From contig OZ245760.1 in assembly GCA_965227695.1 (NCBI GenBank), forward strand, positions 992,001 to 1,056,000: a DNA stretch of 64,000 bases, written 5' to 3'. Origin of the DNA: UBA1858 sp965227695 (GTDB taxonomy: Bacteria; Pseudomonadota; Gammaproteobacteria; UBA4575). This document shows, piece after piece, positions 44,973 through 54,814 of this stretch. Positions within the stretch are counted from its first letter, which is position 1, and every line of letters begins with the position of its first letter. Below the pieces are notes generated by a model. It saw nothing but the letters and a program-made list of their open reading frames with translations, was not told where the DNA came from and made no database searches. Both the position numbers and the translations under genes were made by a program.

Positions 44973-45902
44973 ATGGCTGAGTATCACATGAACTATCCGG
45001 TTATGCTAAAATCCAAATACGTATCTGAGGCGGTAACAGAGATTGCATCCGCATTAAAGAGTTTCCCTCTTAGCTATGGTCATGGCCTTGAATGTGCATT
45101 AGATGAGGCCGCATATCTTGTCAGTTTTGTGGCTGAAATTCCACCCGATTTTAGCGAGCATTATAATCGAAAATTACTTGACGAAAGGGCGATAGAGAGG
45201 TTGCAGTCCTTTTTATACAAGCGTATTCATTTGCGTATACCCATGGCATATTTGTTGGGTGAAACATGGCAAATGGGCGTGCCGTTCCTGGTAAATCAGC
45301 ATGTGCTGATTCCGCGTTCTCCCATTGCACAAATGATCAGTGAGCGTTTCTCGCCGTGGCTATCCGCATCGCAACAGGTTGGCAGAATTCTTGATTTGTG
45401 CACCGGAAGTGGATGTCTGGGCATCCTGGCAGCGCTTGAGTTCACCGCGGCCCGTGTGGATGTGACGGATATTGACTCTAACGCATTGGATGTGGCTGTG
45501 AAAAATATCGCCAGACATGGCCTCAATGGGCGGATCAATGCCATTATTTCGGATGTATACAGGCACCTACCAACCCATCAATATGATATCATTATCGCCA
45601 ATCCACCTTATGTTCCCCAAGCTGAACAGACTGATTTGCCTCGTGAATTTTCCTACGAGCCGGGACATGCCCTGTTTGCGGGTGAAGATGGGCTGGATAT
45701 CGCCAGACGGATCATCCGGGGTGCCAGCCGCTATCTGGAACCACGTGGAATATTGGTACTGGAAGTAGGACATTCCGCTGCGGCGCTTGAACAATGCTTT
45801 CCAGAGTATCAGTTTGTCTGGCAGGAGCTTCCAGATGGCGGAGAAGGTGTATGTATATTGACCGGCGATGAGTGCAGTTTAATCGCAGAACAAATGAATT
45901 GA
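44973..45902 (+). CDS. prmB: Ribosomal protein L3 N5-glutamine methyltransferase
   Basis: S-adenosylmethionine-dependent methyltransferase that modifies a glutamine of ribosomal protein L3. The catalytic core shows motif I DLCTGSGCLGILAA, DIDSNALDVA, and the NPPY active site (IIIANPPYVPQAE). The N-terminal helical part has VSEAVTEIASAL and GHGLECALDEAAYLV, typical of PrmB rather than PrmC. The start is uncertain: ATG at 44973, 44988 or 45003, none with a clear ribosome binding site; the last fits the usual family N-terminus best. aroC follows after 12 bases, the classical pair. Confidence 0.92.
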   Translation: MAEYHMNYPVMLKSKYVSEAVTEIASALKSFPLSYGHGLECALDEAAYLVSFVAEIPPDFSEHYNRKLLDERAIERLQSFLYKRIHLRIPMAYLLGETWQMGVPFLVNQHVLIPRSPIAQMISERFSPWLSASQQVGRILDLCTGSGCLGILAALEFTAARVDVTDIDSNALDVAVKNIARHGLNGRINAIISDVYRHLPTHQYDIIIANPPYVPQAEQTDLPREFSYEPGHALFAGEDGLDIARRIIRGASRYLEPRGILVLEVGHSAAALEQCFPEYQFVWQELPDGGEGVCILTGDECSLIAEQMN

Positions 45903-45914
45903 GTAAAAGAAAGA

Positions 45915-47012
45915 ATGTCTGGCAATACGTTTGGAACCTTGTTTTGTGTAAGCTCCTTTGGCGAGAGCCATGGCCCCGCGATTGGCGCGATCGTTGATGG
46001 TTGTCCGCCGGGCATACCATTGTCTGAGCAAGACCTGCAGCCTGATCTCGACCGGCGTCGACCGGGTCAGTCAAAATATACCACTCAGCGGCGTGAGCCG
46101 GATCAGGTGGAGATACTCTCGGGCGTATTTGAAGGTAAAACAACCGGGACGCCGATTGGCTTGTTAATCAGAAACCAAGATCAACGCTCCAGGGACTACT
46201 CCAACATTGCGCACCGCTTTCGTCCGGGGCATGCGGATTACACTTATTACAAAAAATACGGCATCCGTGATTATCGCGGAGGGGGGCGTTCATCTGCGCG
46301 GGAGACTGCCATGCGGGTAGCGGCAGGAGCAATCGCAAAGCAGTTTTTAAAGCATGATTATGGTACCCATGTCAGTGCATGTGTCACCCAGATTGGTGAA
46401 ATTGAGGCAACCAAACTGGATTGGCATGAAGCTGAAAATAATCCTTTCTTTTTCCCGGATAGCGATCTAGTTCCTCGACTGGCAGAGTTCCTCGACCAAC
46501 TTCGTCGTGATGGCGATTCAATCGGTGCCCGCCTTTTGGTGCGCGCCAGTGATGTACAGGTTGGGTGGGGAGAGCCGGTTTTTGATCGGCTTGATGCAGA
46601 CATTGCAAAGGCAATGATGTCAATCAACGCGGTCAAAGGCGTGGAAATTGGGGCCGGTTTCGGATGTGTGACGCAACGTGGCAGTGAGCATGTTGATCAT
46701 ATTCAGCCAGATGGTTTTGTAACTAATCACTCAGGCGGGACATTGGGCGGTATCAGCTCCGGCCAGGAGATACTGGCTTCGATTGCACTAAAGCCAACTT
46801 CCAGTATTAGGGTCCCGGGGAATTCAGTGGATCAAACGGGACAGCCAGCAGAGGTAGTGACTACCGGGAGACATGATCCATGTGTGGGAATCCGCGCCGT
46901 ACCTATTGCAGAAGCCATGCTGGCCATAGTTCTGGCAGATCATGCACTGAGGCATCGAGCCCAGAATGCTCATGTCACGACCGGTTTCCCGGATATTCCC
47001 GCGACCAGGTAA
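45915..47012 (+). CDS. aroC: Chorismate synthase
   Basis: Final step of the shikimate pathway: eliminates phosphate from EPSP to give chorismate, using reduced flavin. The 365-residue protein has GTLFCVSSFGESHG near the start, the RRRPGQS segment, DYRGGGRSSARETA in the middle, and the GGTLGGISSGQEI flavin-binding region. Length and signatures fit the family well. Chorismate feeds the tryptophan genes 9 kb downstream. Confidence 0.98.
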   Translation: MSGNTFGTLFCVSSFGESHGPAIGAIVDGCPPGIPLSEQDLQPDLDRRRPGQSKYTTQRREPDQVEILSGVFEGKTTGTPIGLLIRNQDQRSRDYSNIAHRFRPGHADYTYYKKYGIRDYRGGGRSSARETAMRVAAGAIAKQFLKHDYGTHVSACVTQIGEIEATKLDWHEAENNPFFFPDSDLVPRLAEFLDQLRRDGDSIGARLLVRASDVQVGWGEPVFDRLDADIAKAMMSINAVKGVEIGAGFGCVTQRGSEHVDHIQPDGFVTNHSGGTLGGISSGQEILASIALKPTSSIRVPGNSVDQTGQPAEVVTTGRHDPCVGIRAVPIAEAMLAIVLADHALRHRAQNAHVTTGFPDIPATR

Positions 47013-47089
47013 TTATTAATCCCGGTGAACTTTACTTCGATCAATTAATTTGATTTGCGCACTTTATTAAATTTAGAGAACTCACAGAA

Positions 47090-48499
47090 ATGACAGCACA
47101 ATCCCTGTATGACAAATTATGGAACTCACATGTTGTACATACACAAGAAGATGGTACCAGCCTGATTTATATCGATCGTCACCTGGTGCATGAAGTGACA
47201 TCACCACAGGCTTTTGAAAGCTTGCGTATGGCAGGCAGGCAGCCCTGGCGTAAAGCTACGATACTAGCGGTTCCGGATCATAATGTTCCCACCACAGGAC
47301 GTGACAAACCCGTTGAAGACCCGGTTTCACGCAAACAGCTCGAAGCGCTTGATAAAAACTGTAAAACCTTTGCCATCAATAAATTTGAAATGAATGATCC
47401 GAGGCAAGGTATCGTTCATGTGATTGGCCCCGAGCAGGGTGCAAGTTTACCCGGGATGACTATTGTATGCGGCGATTCTCATACTTCCACACATGGTGCA
47501 CTGGCAGCGTTGGCTTTTGGAATTGGAACCTCGGAAGTAGAACATGTGCTGGCAACACAGTGCCTGTTACTAAGAAAAACAAAGTCAATGCGCGTCAACG
47601 TTCGCGGCGCATTGTCAAATGGTGTTTATTCTAAGGATATTATATTGGCATTAATTGCCAAAATTGGCACGGCAGGTGGCAATGGATATACCATGGAATT
47701 TGGCGGTGAGGCGATTAAGCGTTTATCCGTTGAGGCGCGCATGACAATTTGCAATATGTCGATAGAAGCCGGGGCACGTGCCGGTATTATGGGGGTGGAT
47801 GACAGTACCCTGGAGTATGTTGCCGGGCGACCATATGCTCCAAGCGGGGCCATGTGGGATGCTGCCGTTAAGTCATGGCAGCAGCTGGTTTCAGATGAAG
47901 ATGCGGTATTTGATTGTAATGTTGACTTGGATGCCGCTCGCTTAATACCGCAAGTAAGCTGGGGTACATCTCCGGAAATGGTGGTTCCGGTTGATGCGGT
48001 CGTTCCTGACCCGGACAAGGAAAAAGATCCAACGCGTGCGCAGGGTATGCGCAAGGCACTGGCATATATGGATCTTATGCCGGGACAACCGGTAAATCTG
48101 ATTAACATAGACAAGGTTTTTATTGGTTCCTGTACCAACTCGCGTATCGAAGATCTGCGTGCGGCTGCATACGTGCTGCGAGGTAAAAAGATTGCTGACA
48201 ACATCAAGCTTGCGATGGTTGTGCCAGGCTCCGGCCTGGTTAAACGGCAGGCCGAACAGGAGGGGCTGGATCAGGTGTTCAAATCCGCCGGGTTCGAGTG
48301 GCGCGAACCCGGTTGCTCCATGTGTCTTGGCATGAATGCCGATCAGCTCCAGGCAGGAGAGCGTTGTGCATCCACTTCTAATCGTAATTTTGAAGGCCGC
48401 CAGGGGCAGGGAGGGCGTACTCACCTGGTAAGCCCGGCCATGGCAGCCGCCGCAGCTGTCGCAGGTCATTTTGATGATGTGCGTAAATATTTCAGTTAA
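47090..48499 (+). CDS. leuC: 3-isopropylmalate dehydratase large subunit
   Basis: With LeuD it isomerises 2-isopropylmalate to 3-isopropylmalate in leucine synthesis. The 469-residue aconitase-type protein binds a 4Fe-4S cluster through one cysteine in GSCTNSR and two in CSMCLGMNAD, and has the GDSHTSTHGALAA and GIGTSEVEHVLATQ segments. The 77-base gap after aroC holds no leucine-rich leader peptide or attenuator. leuD follows after 11 bases; leuA is not in the window. Confidence 0.98.
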   Translation: MTAQSLYDKLWNSHVVHTQEDGTSLIYIDRHLVHEVTSPQAFESLRMAGRQPWRKATILAVPDHNVPTTGRDKPVEDPVSRKQLEALDKNCKTFAINKFEMNDPRQGIVHVIGPEQGASLPGMTIVCGDSHTSTHGALAALAFGIGTSEVEHVLATQCLLLRKTKSMRVNVRGALSNGVYSKDIILALIAKIGTAGGNGYTMEFGGEAIKRLSVEARMTICNMSIEAGARAGIMGVDDSTLEYVAGRPYAPSGAMWDAAVKSWQQLVSDEDAVFDCNVDLDAARLIPQVSWGTSPEMVVPVDAVVPDPDKEKDPTRAQGMRKALAYMDLMPGQPVNLINIDKVFIGSCTNSRIEDLRAAAYVLRGKKIADNIKLAMVVPGSGLVKRQAEQEGLDQVFKSAGFEWREPGCSMCLGMNADQLQAGERCASTSNRNFEGRQGQGGRTHLVSPAMAAAAAVAGHFDDVRKYFS

Positions 48500-48510
48500 C
48501 AGGACCCGCC

Positions 48511-49155
48511 ATGCAATCTTTCACGACACTTACTTCTGCAGTTTTACCACTGGATCGCCCAAATGTTGATACAGATGCAATTATCCCCAAACAATACCTG
48601 AAGTCTGTAAAGAAAAGCGGCTTCGGTGTGAACCTGTTTGATGACTGGCGCTACCTGGATCCGGGGCAGCCGGATCAGGACCACAGCAGGCGCCGTGTTA
48701 ATCCGGATTTTATACTGAATGACCAGCGTTACAAAAATGCAAAAATTTTGCTGGCCAGAGATAACTTTGGTTGTGGCTCGTCACGTGAGCATGCGGTATG
48801 GGCGCTGCTGGATTATGGTTTTCGTGCCGTTATTTCTTCAGGTTTTGCCGATATATTTTTCAGTAACAGCTTTAAGAACGGGTTATTGCCGATTGTGCTT
48901 GATCAAAAGATTATTGATCAATTATTTGAAAAGGCCCTGAACGATCCAGATTTTAAGGTAGCCATAGACCTGCACGAACAAACTGTTGTTGCACAGGGCA
49001 TGGATAGCTGTCAGTTTGAAATAGATTCGTTCAAAAAATATTGCTTATTGAATGGTCTGGATGAAATAGGCATCACACTTCAATATGCAGATAAGATTCG
49101 GGCTTATGAGCAGAACTTAAAAACCTCATCACCATGGTTGTTTGCAAATGACTAA
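48511..49155 (+). CDS. leuD: 3-isopropylmalate dehydratase small subunit
   Basis: Small swivelling subunit of isopropylmalate isomerase, 214 residues, the long bacterial form. Family signatures are DTDAIIPKQYLK near residue 24 and DNFGCGSSREHAVWAL in the middle. It follows leuC closely and overlaps leuB by eight bases, so the three genes form one translationally linked leucine unit. Confidence 0.97.
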   Translation: MQSFTTLTSAVLPLDRPNVDTDAIIPKQYLKSVKKSGFGVNLFDDWRYLDPGQPDQDHSRRRVNPDFILNDQRYKNAKILLARDNFGCGSSREHAVWALLDYGFRAVISSGFADIFFSNSFKNGLLPIVLDQKIIDQLFEKALNDPDFKVAIDLHEQTVVAQGMDSCQFEIDSFKKYCLLNGLDEIGITLQYADKIRAYEQNLKTSSPWLFAND

Positions 49156-50254
49156 TACAAATGCACAAAAAATTCTGGTCTTGCCGGGCGATGGGATCGG
49201 TCCGGAAATTGTTCAGGAAGCCATTAAAATTATTGAATGCCTGCGCGAGCATGGCACCGCAATCGAATTACAGCAGGGCTTGATCGGGGGCGCAGCTTAT
49301 GATCAGTCAGGTTCACCTCTACCCACTGAAACTATTGCCCAGGCGCATGCTTGTGATTCAATTTTGCTTGGGGCGGTAGGTGGGCCTGAATATGATCAGG
49401 TGGAGCGACATTTACGTCCGGAACAGGGGTTACTGGATATCCGCTCCAAGTTAAATCTGTTTGCCAATTTACGACCGGCATTACTATATTCTGAACTGGC
49501 CTCGGCATCATCATTAAAACCTGAGCTGGTCTCTGATTTAGACTTGTTAATAGTTCGTGAGCTGACCGGCGGGATTTATTTTGGTCAGCCACGTGCTAGC
49601 GAAATAAAAAATAATATACGTCGTGCCTACAATACAATGGTTTACGACGAAAATGAAATTCGTCGCATCGCCCATGTTGCATTTGCTGCAGCCCAAAAAA
49701 GAAATAAAAAATTATGTTCGGTGGATAAGGCAAATGTACTGGAGGTGTCATTATTGTGGCGAGAAGTGGTTGAAGAGGTGCACGATCAATATCGTGATGT
49801 AGAGCTTAGTCATATGTATGTTGACAATGCGGCTATGCAACTTGTTCGTGCGCCAAAACAGTTTGACGTTATGCTGACGTCGAACCTGTTTGGCGACATT
49901 CTGTCTGATGCAGCAGCCATGCTGACAGGATCGATAGGTATGTTGCCTTCTGCCTCATTAAACCAGGAAAACAAAGGGATGTACGAGCCGATTCATGGAT
50001 CCGCGCCAGATATCGCCGGTCAGGGTGTTGCCAACCCGCTGGCAACAATTCTGTCGGTTGCCATGATGTTAAAGTATTCATTAAATCTGGTCCGCACTGG
50101 CGAGCTGATTGAGGAGGCTGTTGCGATGACATTACGGCAGGGTATGCGAACCAAAGATATCGCGGGCCCGGCAATGAACATTGTTTCTACCAGTGAGATG
50201 GGTGATGCAGTTGTCAGGAATTTACAACAAGTTATCTCGCAGCAGACTGACTAA
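49148..50254 (+). CDS. leuB: 3-isopropylmalate dehydrogenase
   Basis: NAD-dependent oxidative decarboxylation of 3-isopropylmalate, the third leucine-specific step. The 368-residue protein has VLPGDGIGPEIV at the N-terminus, VRELTGGIYFGQPR around the substrate site, the catalytic Lys in VDKANVLEVS, and the NLFGDILSDAAAM segment with metal-binding aspartates. The ATG at 49148 overlaps leuD; a TTG two codons earlier is possible. asd follows after 20 bases. Confidence 0.97.
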   Translation: MTNTNAQKILVLPGDGIGPEIVQEAIKIIECLREHGTAIELQQGLIGGAAYDQSGSPLPTETIAQAHACDSILLGAVGGPEYDQVERHLRPEQGLLDIRSKLNLFANLRPALLYSELASASSLKPELVSDLDLLIVRELTGGIYFGQPRASEIKNNIRRAYNTMVYDENEIRRIAHVAFAAAQKRNKKLCSVDKANVLEVSLLWREVVEEVHDQYRDVELSHMYVDNAAMQLVRAPKQFDVMLTSNLFGDILSDAAAMLTGSIGMLPSASLNQENKGMYEPIHGSAPDIAGQGVANPLATILSVAMMLKYSLNLVRTGELIEEAVAMTLRQGMRTKDIAGPAMNIVSTSEMGDAVVRNLQQVISQQTD

Positions 50255-50274
50255 AATTTACTTAAGGATATGTC

Positions 50275-51297
50275 ATGAGTAAGAAATACGATGTTGCAGT
50301 CGTGGGTGCAACTGGAGCGGTGGGTGAAGTGATGCTGTCAATTCTGGCAGAGAGAGACTTTCCCATCGGTAATATTTATGCCCTGGCCAGTGAGCGCTCA
50401 GTCGGGAAACAGATACCCTTCGGTGATAAATACCTGGAAGCGCAGGACCTGGCTAAGTTCGATTTTGGAAAAGTGCAGATCGGCTTATTCTCGCCGGGTG
50501 CTGCTGTATCTGATGTGTATGCACCGATTGCTGCTGAGCAGGGATGCGTTGTGATTGATAATACATCACGCTTTCGCTACGAGGACGATATTCCACTGGT
50601 AGTGCCCGAAGTGAATCCCGAAGCCATCGCCTTGTATCGTAACCGGGGCATCATTGCCAATCCAAACTGCTCGACTATCCAGATGCTGGTCGCCATTAAG
50701 CCACTGCATGATGCAGTAGGCATAGAAAGGATCAATGTCTCCACCTATCAGGCTGTGTCGGGTACCGGGAAAGATGCAATTGATGAGCTTGATCAACAAA
50801 CACGCGCCTATATTGCGGGCGAGCCGCTGAATTGTAGCGTTTATCCGAAACAAATTGCTTTTAACGTACTGCCCCATATAGATATATTCCTGGAGAACGG
50901 ATACACCAAGGAAGAAATGAAAATGGTATGGGAAACCCACAAAATCATGGGCGATGAAAGTATCCGCGTGAATCCAACTGCGGTGCGGGTACCGGTTTTA
51001 TACGGTCATTCAGAAGCGGTGCACCTGGAGCTTAAAGAAGCGATGACGGCGCAACAGGCACGAGATATTTTATCCCGCTCTCCCGGCGTTGTTGTTATGG
51101 ATAATCGGGAAGATGGTGGTTATCCGACCGCTGCCAGTGAAGCACAAGGTACGGATCCGGTATATGTGGGACGAATACGGCAGGACATATCTCATCCCAG
51201 GGGGCTCAATATGTGGGTTGTTAGCGATAACGTGAGAAAAGGAGCGGCCCTGAATAGTATTCAGATCGCAGAATTTTTGATCGAAAACCATATATAA
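50275..51297 (+). CDS. asd: Aspartate-semialdehyde dehydrogenase
   Basis: Reduces aspartyl phosphate to aspartate semialdehyde for lysine, methionine, threonine and diaminopimelate synthesis. The 340-residue protein starts KKYDVAVVGATGAVGEVML (NADP loop) and has the nucleophile cysteine in NPNCSTIQM and a GTGKDAIDEL segment. The length is that of the shorter Asd form rather than the 367-residue enterobacterial one. Its place between leuB and fimV is the Pseudomonas-type order, but only one asd-like copy is present here and no usg homologue follows. Confidence 0.96.
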   Translation: MSKKYDVAVVGATGAVGEVMLSILAERDFPIGNIYALASERSVGKQIPFGDKYLEAQDLAKFDFGKVQIGLFSPGAAVSDVYAPIAAEQGCVVIDNTSRFRYEDDIPLVVPEVNPEAIALYRNRGIIANPNCSTIQMLVAIKPLHDAVGIERINVSTYQAVSGTGKDAIDELDQQTRAYIAGEPLNCSVYPKQIAFNVLPHIDIFLENGYTKEEMKMVWETHKIMGDESIRVNPTAVRVPVLYGHSEAVHLELKEAMTAQQARDILSRSPGVVVMDNREDGGYPTAASEAQGTDPVYVGRIRQDISHPRGLNMWVVSDNVRKGAALNSIQIAEFLIENHI

Positions 51298-51402
51298 TTT
51301 ATATTACACAAGTGAGTTATTCATTTAACTTAAAGCAGAATATTTACAAGGCCTGATAATTAACCAGTGAATATACAAAAAGTAATCGTAGGGAAAATAA
51401 TA

Positions 51403-54400
51403 ATGCATAAGAAGATCGTGGCACTGATGTTAATTGTCGCCATGCTTGCCAGCCCCGCTGCGGTGTTTGCCTTCGGGCTGGGTGAGATTAAAATCAATTC
51501 GGCATTGAATGAACCCATGGATGCTGAGATCGAGCTGGTCGGATTCAATTCTGCACAAATTGATGAGGTGCAAATTGAGTTAGCCAGTCAGGACATGTTC
51601 GAGCGCGTTGGAGTGCCTCGACCATACATTCTTACCCGTCTTAAATTCACGCCGACGCTGCATCGAGGTAAGCCTGTCATCAAGGTCACTTCGCGCGATG
51701 CCATACGCGAGCCGTTTTTAACATTTCTAATTGACGTACGCTGGGCCAAAGGAAAGCTCCTTCGGGAATACACATTATTACTGGATCCACCCGTATTTGG
51801 TGATGAGGCAAAAGCATCCATACAGTCACCCGGGACACCCAGTCAGTCCCCCTCGCCAGCACCACAGGAAATGCCGGCTGAATCAGCCTCAGCCCCTGCA
51901 CCAAGAACCCCGGCGCCAAGCGTGAGACCGACCGAAGCAACTGTCCCCAGTGCCGAGACCAAACCTGTATCTCTAAAAAAAACAAACCGACAGCCCGCAA
52001 CGCGGGCGGTCAATAAAGGCGATACACTCTGGAGTATCGCTGAACCCTTCGCCCGTGAAAACGGGGTCAGTGTAAATCAAATGATGCTGGCGATTCAGTC
52101 TGCGAATCCCGGCAGTTTTACGGCGAACAATATTAATAACCTGAAGTCGGGAACGGTTCTGAGGATTCCGACAGAAAACCTTTCCGGTCTTAGCGCGCGC
52201 GAGGCGTTGGCGGAAGTAAGGCGCCAATGGCAGGTCTGGAAACAGGGGGCAGTGCCGCAAGCAACAGCGGTCAATGTCGATGCCGGGGATATTAATGTTT
52301 CTGACGGGGCGCCACAGGCAGTGGCCCCACAGCCTGATACTGATACGGAAGCGAGTTCCAAACTTTCCATCCTGGGAGAAGGAGATGCAGCATCCGGTCT
52401 AAGTGGCGATGATGCCAATGCAACACTCAGTCAATTACGCCAGCAAGTATCGCTTCTGAAAGAAACCGCCGAATCCAAGGATCAGGAGAACTCCGAGCTG
52501 CAGGATCGCATCCAGTCACTTGAGTCAATGATAAAAAAGCAGGAAGATATTATCAGCCTGCAAAATGCTCAGTTAGCCCAGCTTCAAAACAGCCTGGCAG
52601 CAACAGATGAAATTGTCGCTGAAAATAGCACTGCGGATAATACTGAGGATGCAGTGAATGAATCAGTGGATCAAGATAAACAAATTGTTGCTGATACATC
52701 TGACTCTGAGGAGGCATCAGATTCTGAGACTGTATCAAGTCAACTGGCAGATGCATCTGGACAAGTAATAAAACCCGCTACTGTCGCCCCTCTGCCGGAT
52801 TTCTCCGGGCCGATACCGGATGAATTTTTAGAATCTGATCAGACGACTGGCCAGCAACAACCCGCTGATGAAAGCCTGGTTGCTCAGGCTGATGTTGCCA
52901 GTAATGTGGAACAGGCAGCCGGGGAATCTGTTTCCGTGGAAGAATCTCAGCCCGGCGTGATCACTAATATCGCAGCAATGCTACAAGAACAGAGCCGTAC
53001 ACTACTCTACGCGGGTGGTGGAATTCTGGTGTTGATACTTGGCTGGATTGGGATTAAACGGCGTCAGGCAGATAAACAGGCCGCAGAAATTGAAGCCAGC
53101 GGGTTGCCAGCCTTTGCAGAAGAACCGATGGCTGGTGAAGCGATGGATGATACCGTGGTAGCCAGCCCAGATAGTATTGATGAAGCACTGGATGAGCTGG
53201 AAACAATTGATGAAAATGCAGAGGAGTTCGGGCAGCAGGCGGATACTGACACTGCGAGTCACAGTGATGATATGCTGGCTGAAGCAGACGTCTACATATC
53301 CTACGGTTTATATCAGCAGGCTGAAGAATTGCTCAAGGAAGGCCTGGCAAAAGACCCTGATAATGCGAAATATCAGTTTAAGCTGGCCGAGATATATCAT
53401 GGTGACAAGAAAACTGATGACTTTGTAAATTACGTTGAGTCAATTGCACCGCAGTTTGATAAAAACTCACCAGAATGGTCACGAATTATTTCCATGGGCG
53501 CAGCCCTTGCACCCGCGCATAAATTGTTTGCAGGTGAGCAATCAAATGATTATTCCGCAGACAGCCAGGAGAATGTGACCGAGGTTATTCATCAAAATGA
53601 ACTCGATTCGCCAGCGGATGATATCGAAGATTTTGAAATGGCCTCTGAAGATCTGGAAGACTTCGATGCCAGCGATATAGACGATAACTCGCTCGACTTT
53701 ACTTTCGATAGCGAGGATGACGATGCACTGGGCTCGTTGGAAGAAAATTCAACACAGGCATTGGAAATGGATGATATCGCTATTTCCGGGCAGAATGATG
53801 AACTTGATGATGAGCTGGAAGAGTCTTCGACTGCATTGCTTGAAGCTGATTTGGACCTGGGGACATCCGCAGAGGAAACGCTAACATTTGATGACGATAC
53901 TTCAGAGTCATCAGATAACGAAGTTGATGATGCTACGGAAGTATTCCTGGATTTTGATCAGGACGCGCTGGAAAATGATCTGAATAAACAGGCAGACCAT
54001 AACAGTGAGACTGAAATGCTTGATGAATCATTGTTATCGAGCGTCGATCTCGACGACGATGTCAGTGATCATGGTCACGATAATAACTCAGAGTCCGCGA
54101 GCACGAATATCCGGATTGATAATGATCTGGATGAAATGCTTGATGGTGATCATTCTGAAACAGCCATGTTTGATAGCTCTTTGTTTGACCCGGATAGCCC
54201 GGAAGCACAGGCCTTTGCCAGTGACGAAGACAATCATGCGGAAAAAGAAGATACCGTGAGCCTGGAGCAGGTGCAGGAAAATCTGACCGCGGAGCTTGAG
54301 ACATTGAGCTTTGATAGTGATGATATTGATGCCGAAAATATGGAGGAAGATTCACTTCCTACTTTGCAGACCTCGGAAATTGGAAAACCAGACTTGGATC

Positions 54401-54726
54401 TGGATGAGCTGGATGGAGATCTGGCCGCCAGTGAGACAGGGACATTCGAACAGGATATGCTCTCTGAAGATGTTACTGAACAATTTGATGCCGGGGATGT
54501 GGGCGACATTGATGCTACTATGACTGATCTTGGCGAGTTTGGTGATGACTATGACCTTGAGAGTCCATCAGTTATTGAAGAAGTTGGCACAAAACTTGAC
54601 CTGGCAAAAGCCTTTGTTGATATGGGTGATGAAGATGCTGCCAAGGAGACATTAACTGAAGTCATTGAACAAGGTGATCATACTCAAATACAAGAGGCAA
54701 AGGCGTTATTGGATAAATTAAGTTAA
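51403..54726 (+). CDS. fimV: FimV-like inner-membrane pilus/polarity protein
   Basis: Peptidoglycan-binding membrane protein needed for type IV pilus assembly and polar signalling in Pseudomonas. From the ATG at 51403, preceded by AGGGA at eight bases, it is 1107 residues: signal peptide to about 25, a FimV N-terminal domain (FGLGEIKINSALNEPMDAEI), a LysM domain (about 197-255, VNKGDTLWSIA), a coiled coil near 350-400, one membrane segment near 535-553, then a long very acidic cytoplasmic region with a TPR-like stretch (LYQQAEELLKEGLAKDP) and the conserved FimV C-terminal domain from about 1050. A GTG 12 codons upstream is rejected for lack of a ribosome binding site. Confidence 0.93.
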   Translation: MHKKIVALMLIVAMLASPAAVFAFGLGEIKINSALNEPMDAEIELVGFNSAQIDEVQIELASQDMFERVGVPRPYILTRLKFTPTLHRGKPVIKVTSRDAIREPFLTFLIDVRWAKGKLLREYTLLLDPPVFGDEAKASIQSPGTPSQSPSPAPQEMPAESASAPAPRTPAPSVRPTEATVPSAETKPVSLKKTNRQPATRAVNKGDTLWSIAEPFARENGVSVNQMMLAIQSANPGSFTANNINNLKSGTVLRIPTENLSGLSAREALAEVRRQWQVWKQGAVPQATAVNVDAGDINVSDGAPQAVAPQPDTDTEASSKLSILGEGDAASGLSGDDANATLSQLRQQVSLLKETAESKDQENSELQDRIQSLESMIKKQEDIISLQNAQLAQLQNSLAATDEIVAENSTADNTEDAVNESVDQDKQIVADTSDSEEASDSETVSSQLADASGQVIKPATVAPLPDFSGPIPDEFLESDQTTGQQQPADESLVAQADVASNVEQAAGESVSVEESQPGVITNIAAMLQEQSRTLLYAGGGILVLILGWIGIKRRQADKQAAEIEASGLPAFAEEPMAGEAMDDTVVASPDSIDEALDELETIDENAEEFGQQADTDTASHSDDMLAEADVYISYGLYQQAEELLKEGLAKDPDNAKYQFKLAEIYHGDKKTDDFVNYVESIAPQFDKNSPEWSRIISMGAALAPAHKLFAGEQSNDYSADSQENVTEVIHQNELDSPADDIEDFEMASEDLEDFDASDIDDNSLDFTFDSEDDDALGSLEENSTQALEMDDIAISGQNDELDDELEESSTALLEADLDLGTSAEETLTFDDDTSESSDNEVDDATEVFLDFDQDALENDLNKQADHNSETEMLDESLLSSVDLDDDVSDHGHDNNSESASTNIRIDNDLDEMLDGDHSETAMFDSSLFDPDSPEAQAFASDEDNHAEKEDTVSLEQVQENLTAELETLSFDSDDIDAENMEEDSLPTLQTSEIGKPDLDLDELDGDLAASETGTFEQDMLSEDVTEQFDAGDVGDIDATMTDLGEFGDDYDLESPSVIEEVGTKLDLAKAFVDMGDEDAAKETLTEVIEQGDHTQIQEAKALLDKLS

Positions 54727-54754
54727 TCTTCAAACGGGTTTAATGTTCAATGCG

Positions 54755-54789
54755 AAGCCTCGGTACTATACTGAGGCTTTGTTGATTTT
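54755..54789 (+). terminator. Rho-independent-like terminator after fimV
   Basis: AAGCCTC (54755-54761) pairs with GAGGCTT (54773-54779); inside it GTA pairs with TAC around a CTA loop, giving an 11-pair hairpin with one wobble. TTTGTTGATTTT follows. It lies 28 bases after the fimV stop and separates fimV from truA, though the T run is interrupted and readthrough is possible. Confidence 0.6.
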
Positions 54790-54814
54790 GGCCATGAAAA
54801 TTATTAAATGAGAG

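Noticed and set aside
47013..47089. Possible leucine attenuator or leader peptide before leuC
   Set aside because: The 77 bases hold no leucine-rich reading frame and no terminator/antiterminator hairpins.
47626..48469. Overlapping minus-strand open frames of 193 and 175 codons inside leuC
   Set aside because: Both are antisense to leuC, overlap one another and show no family signature.
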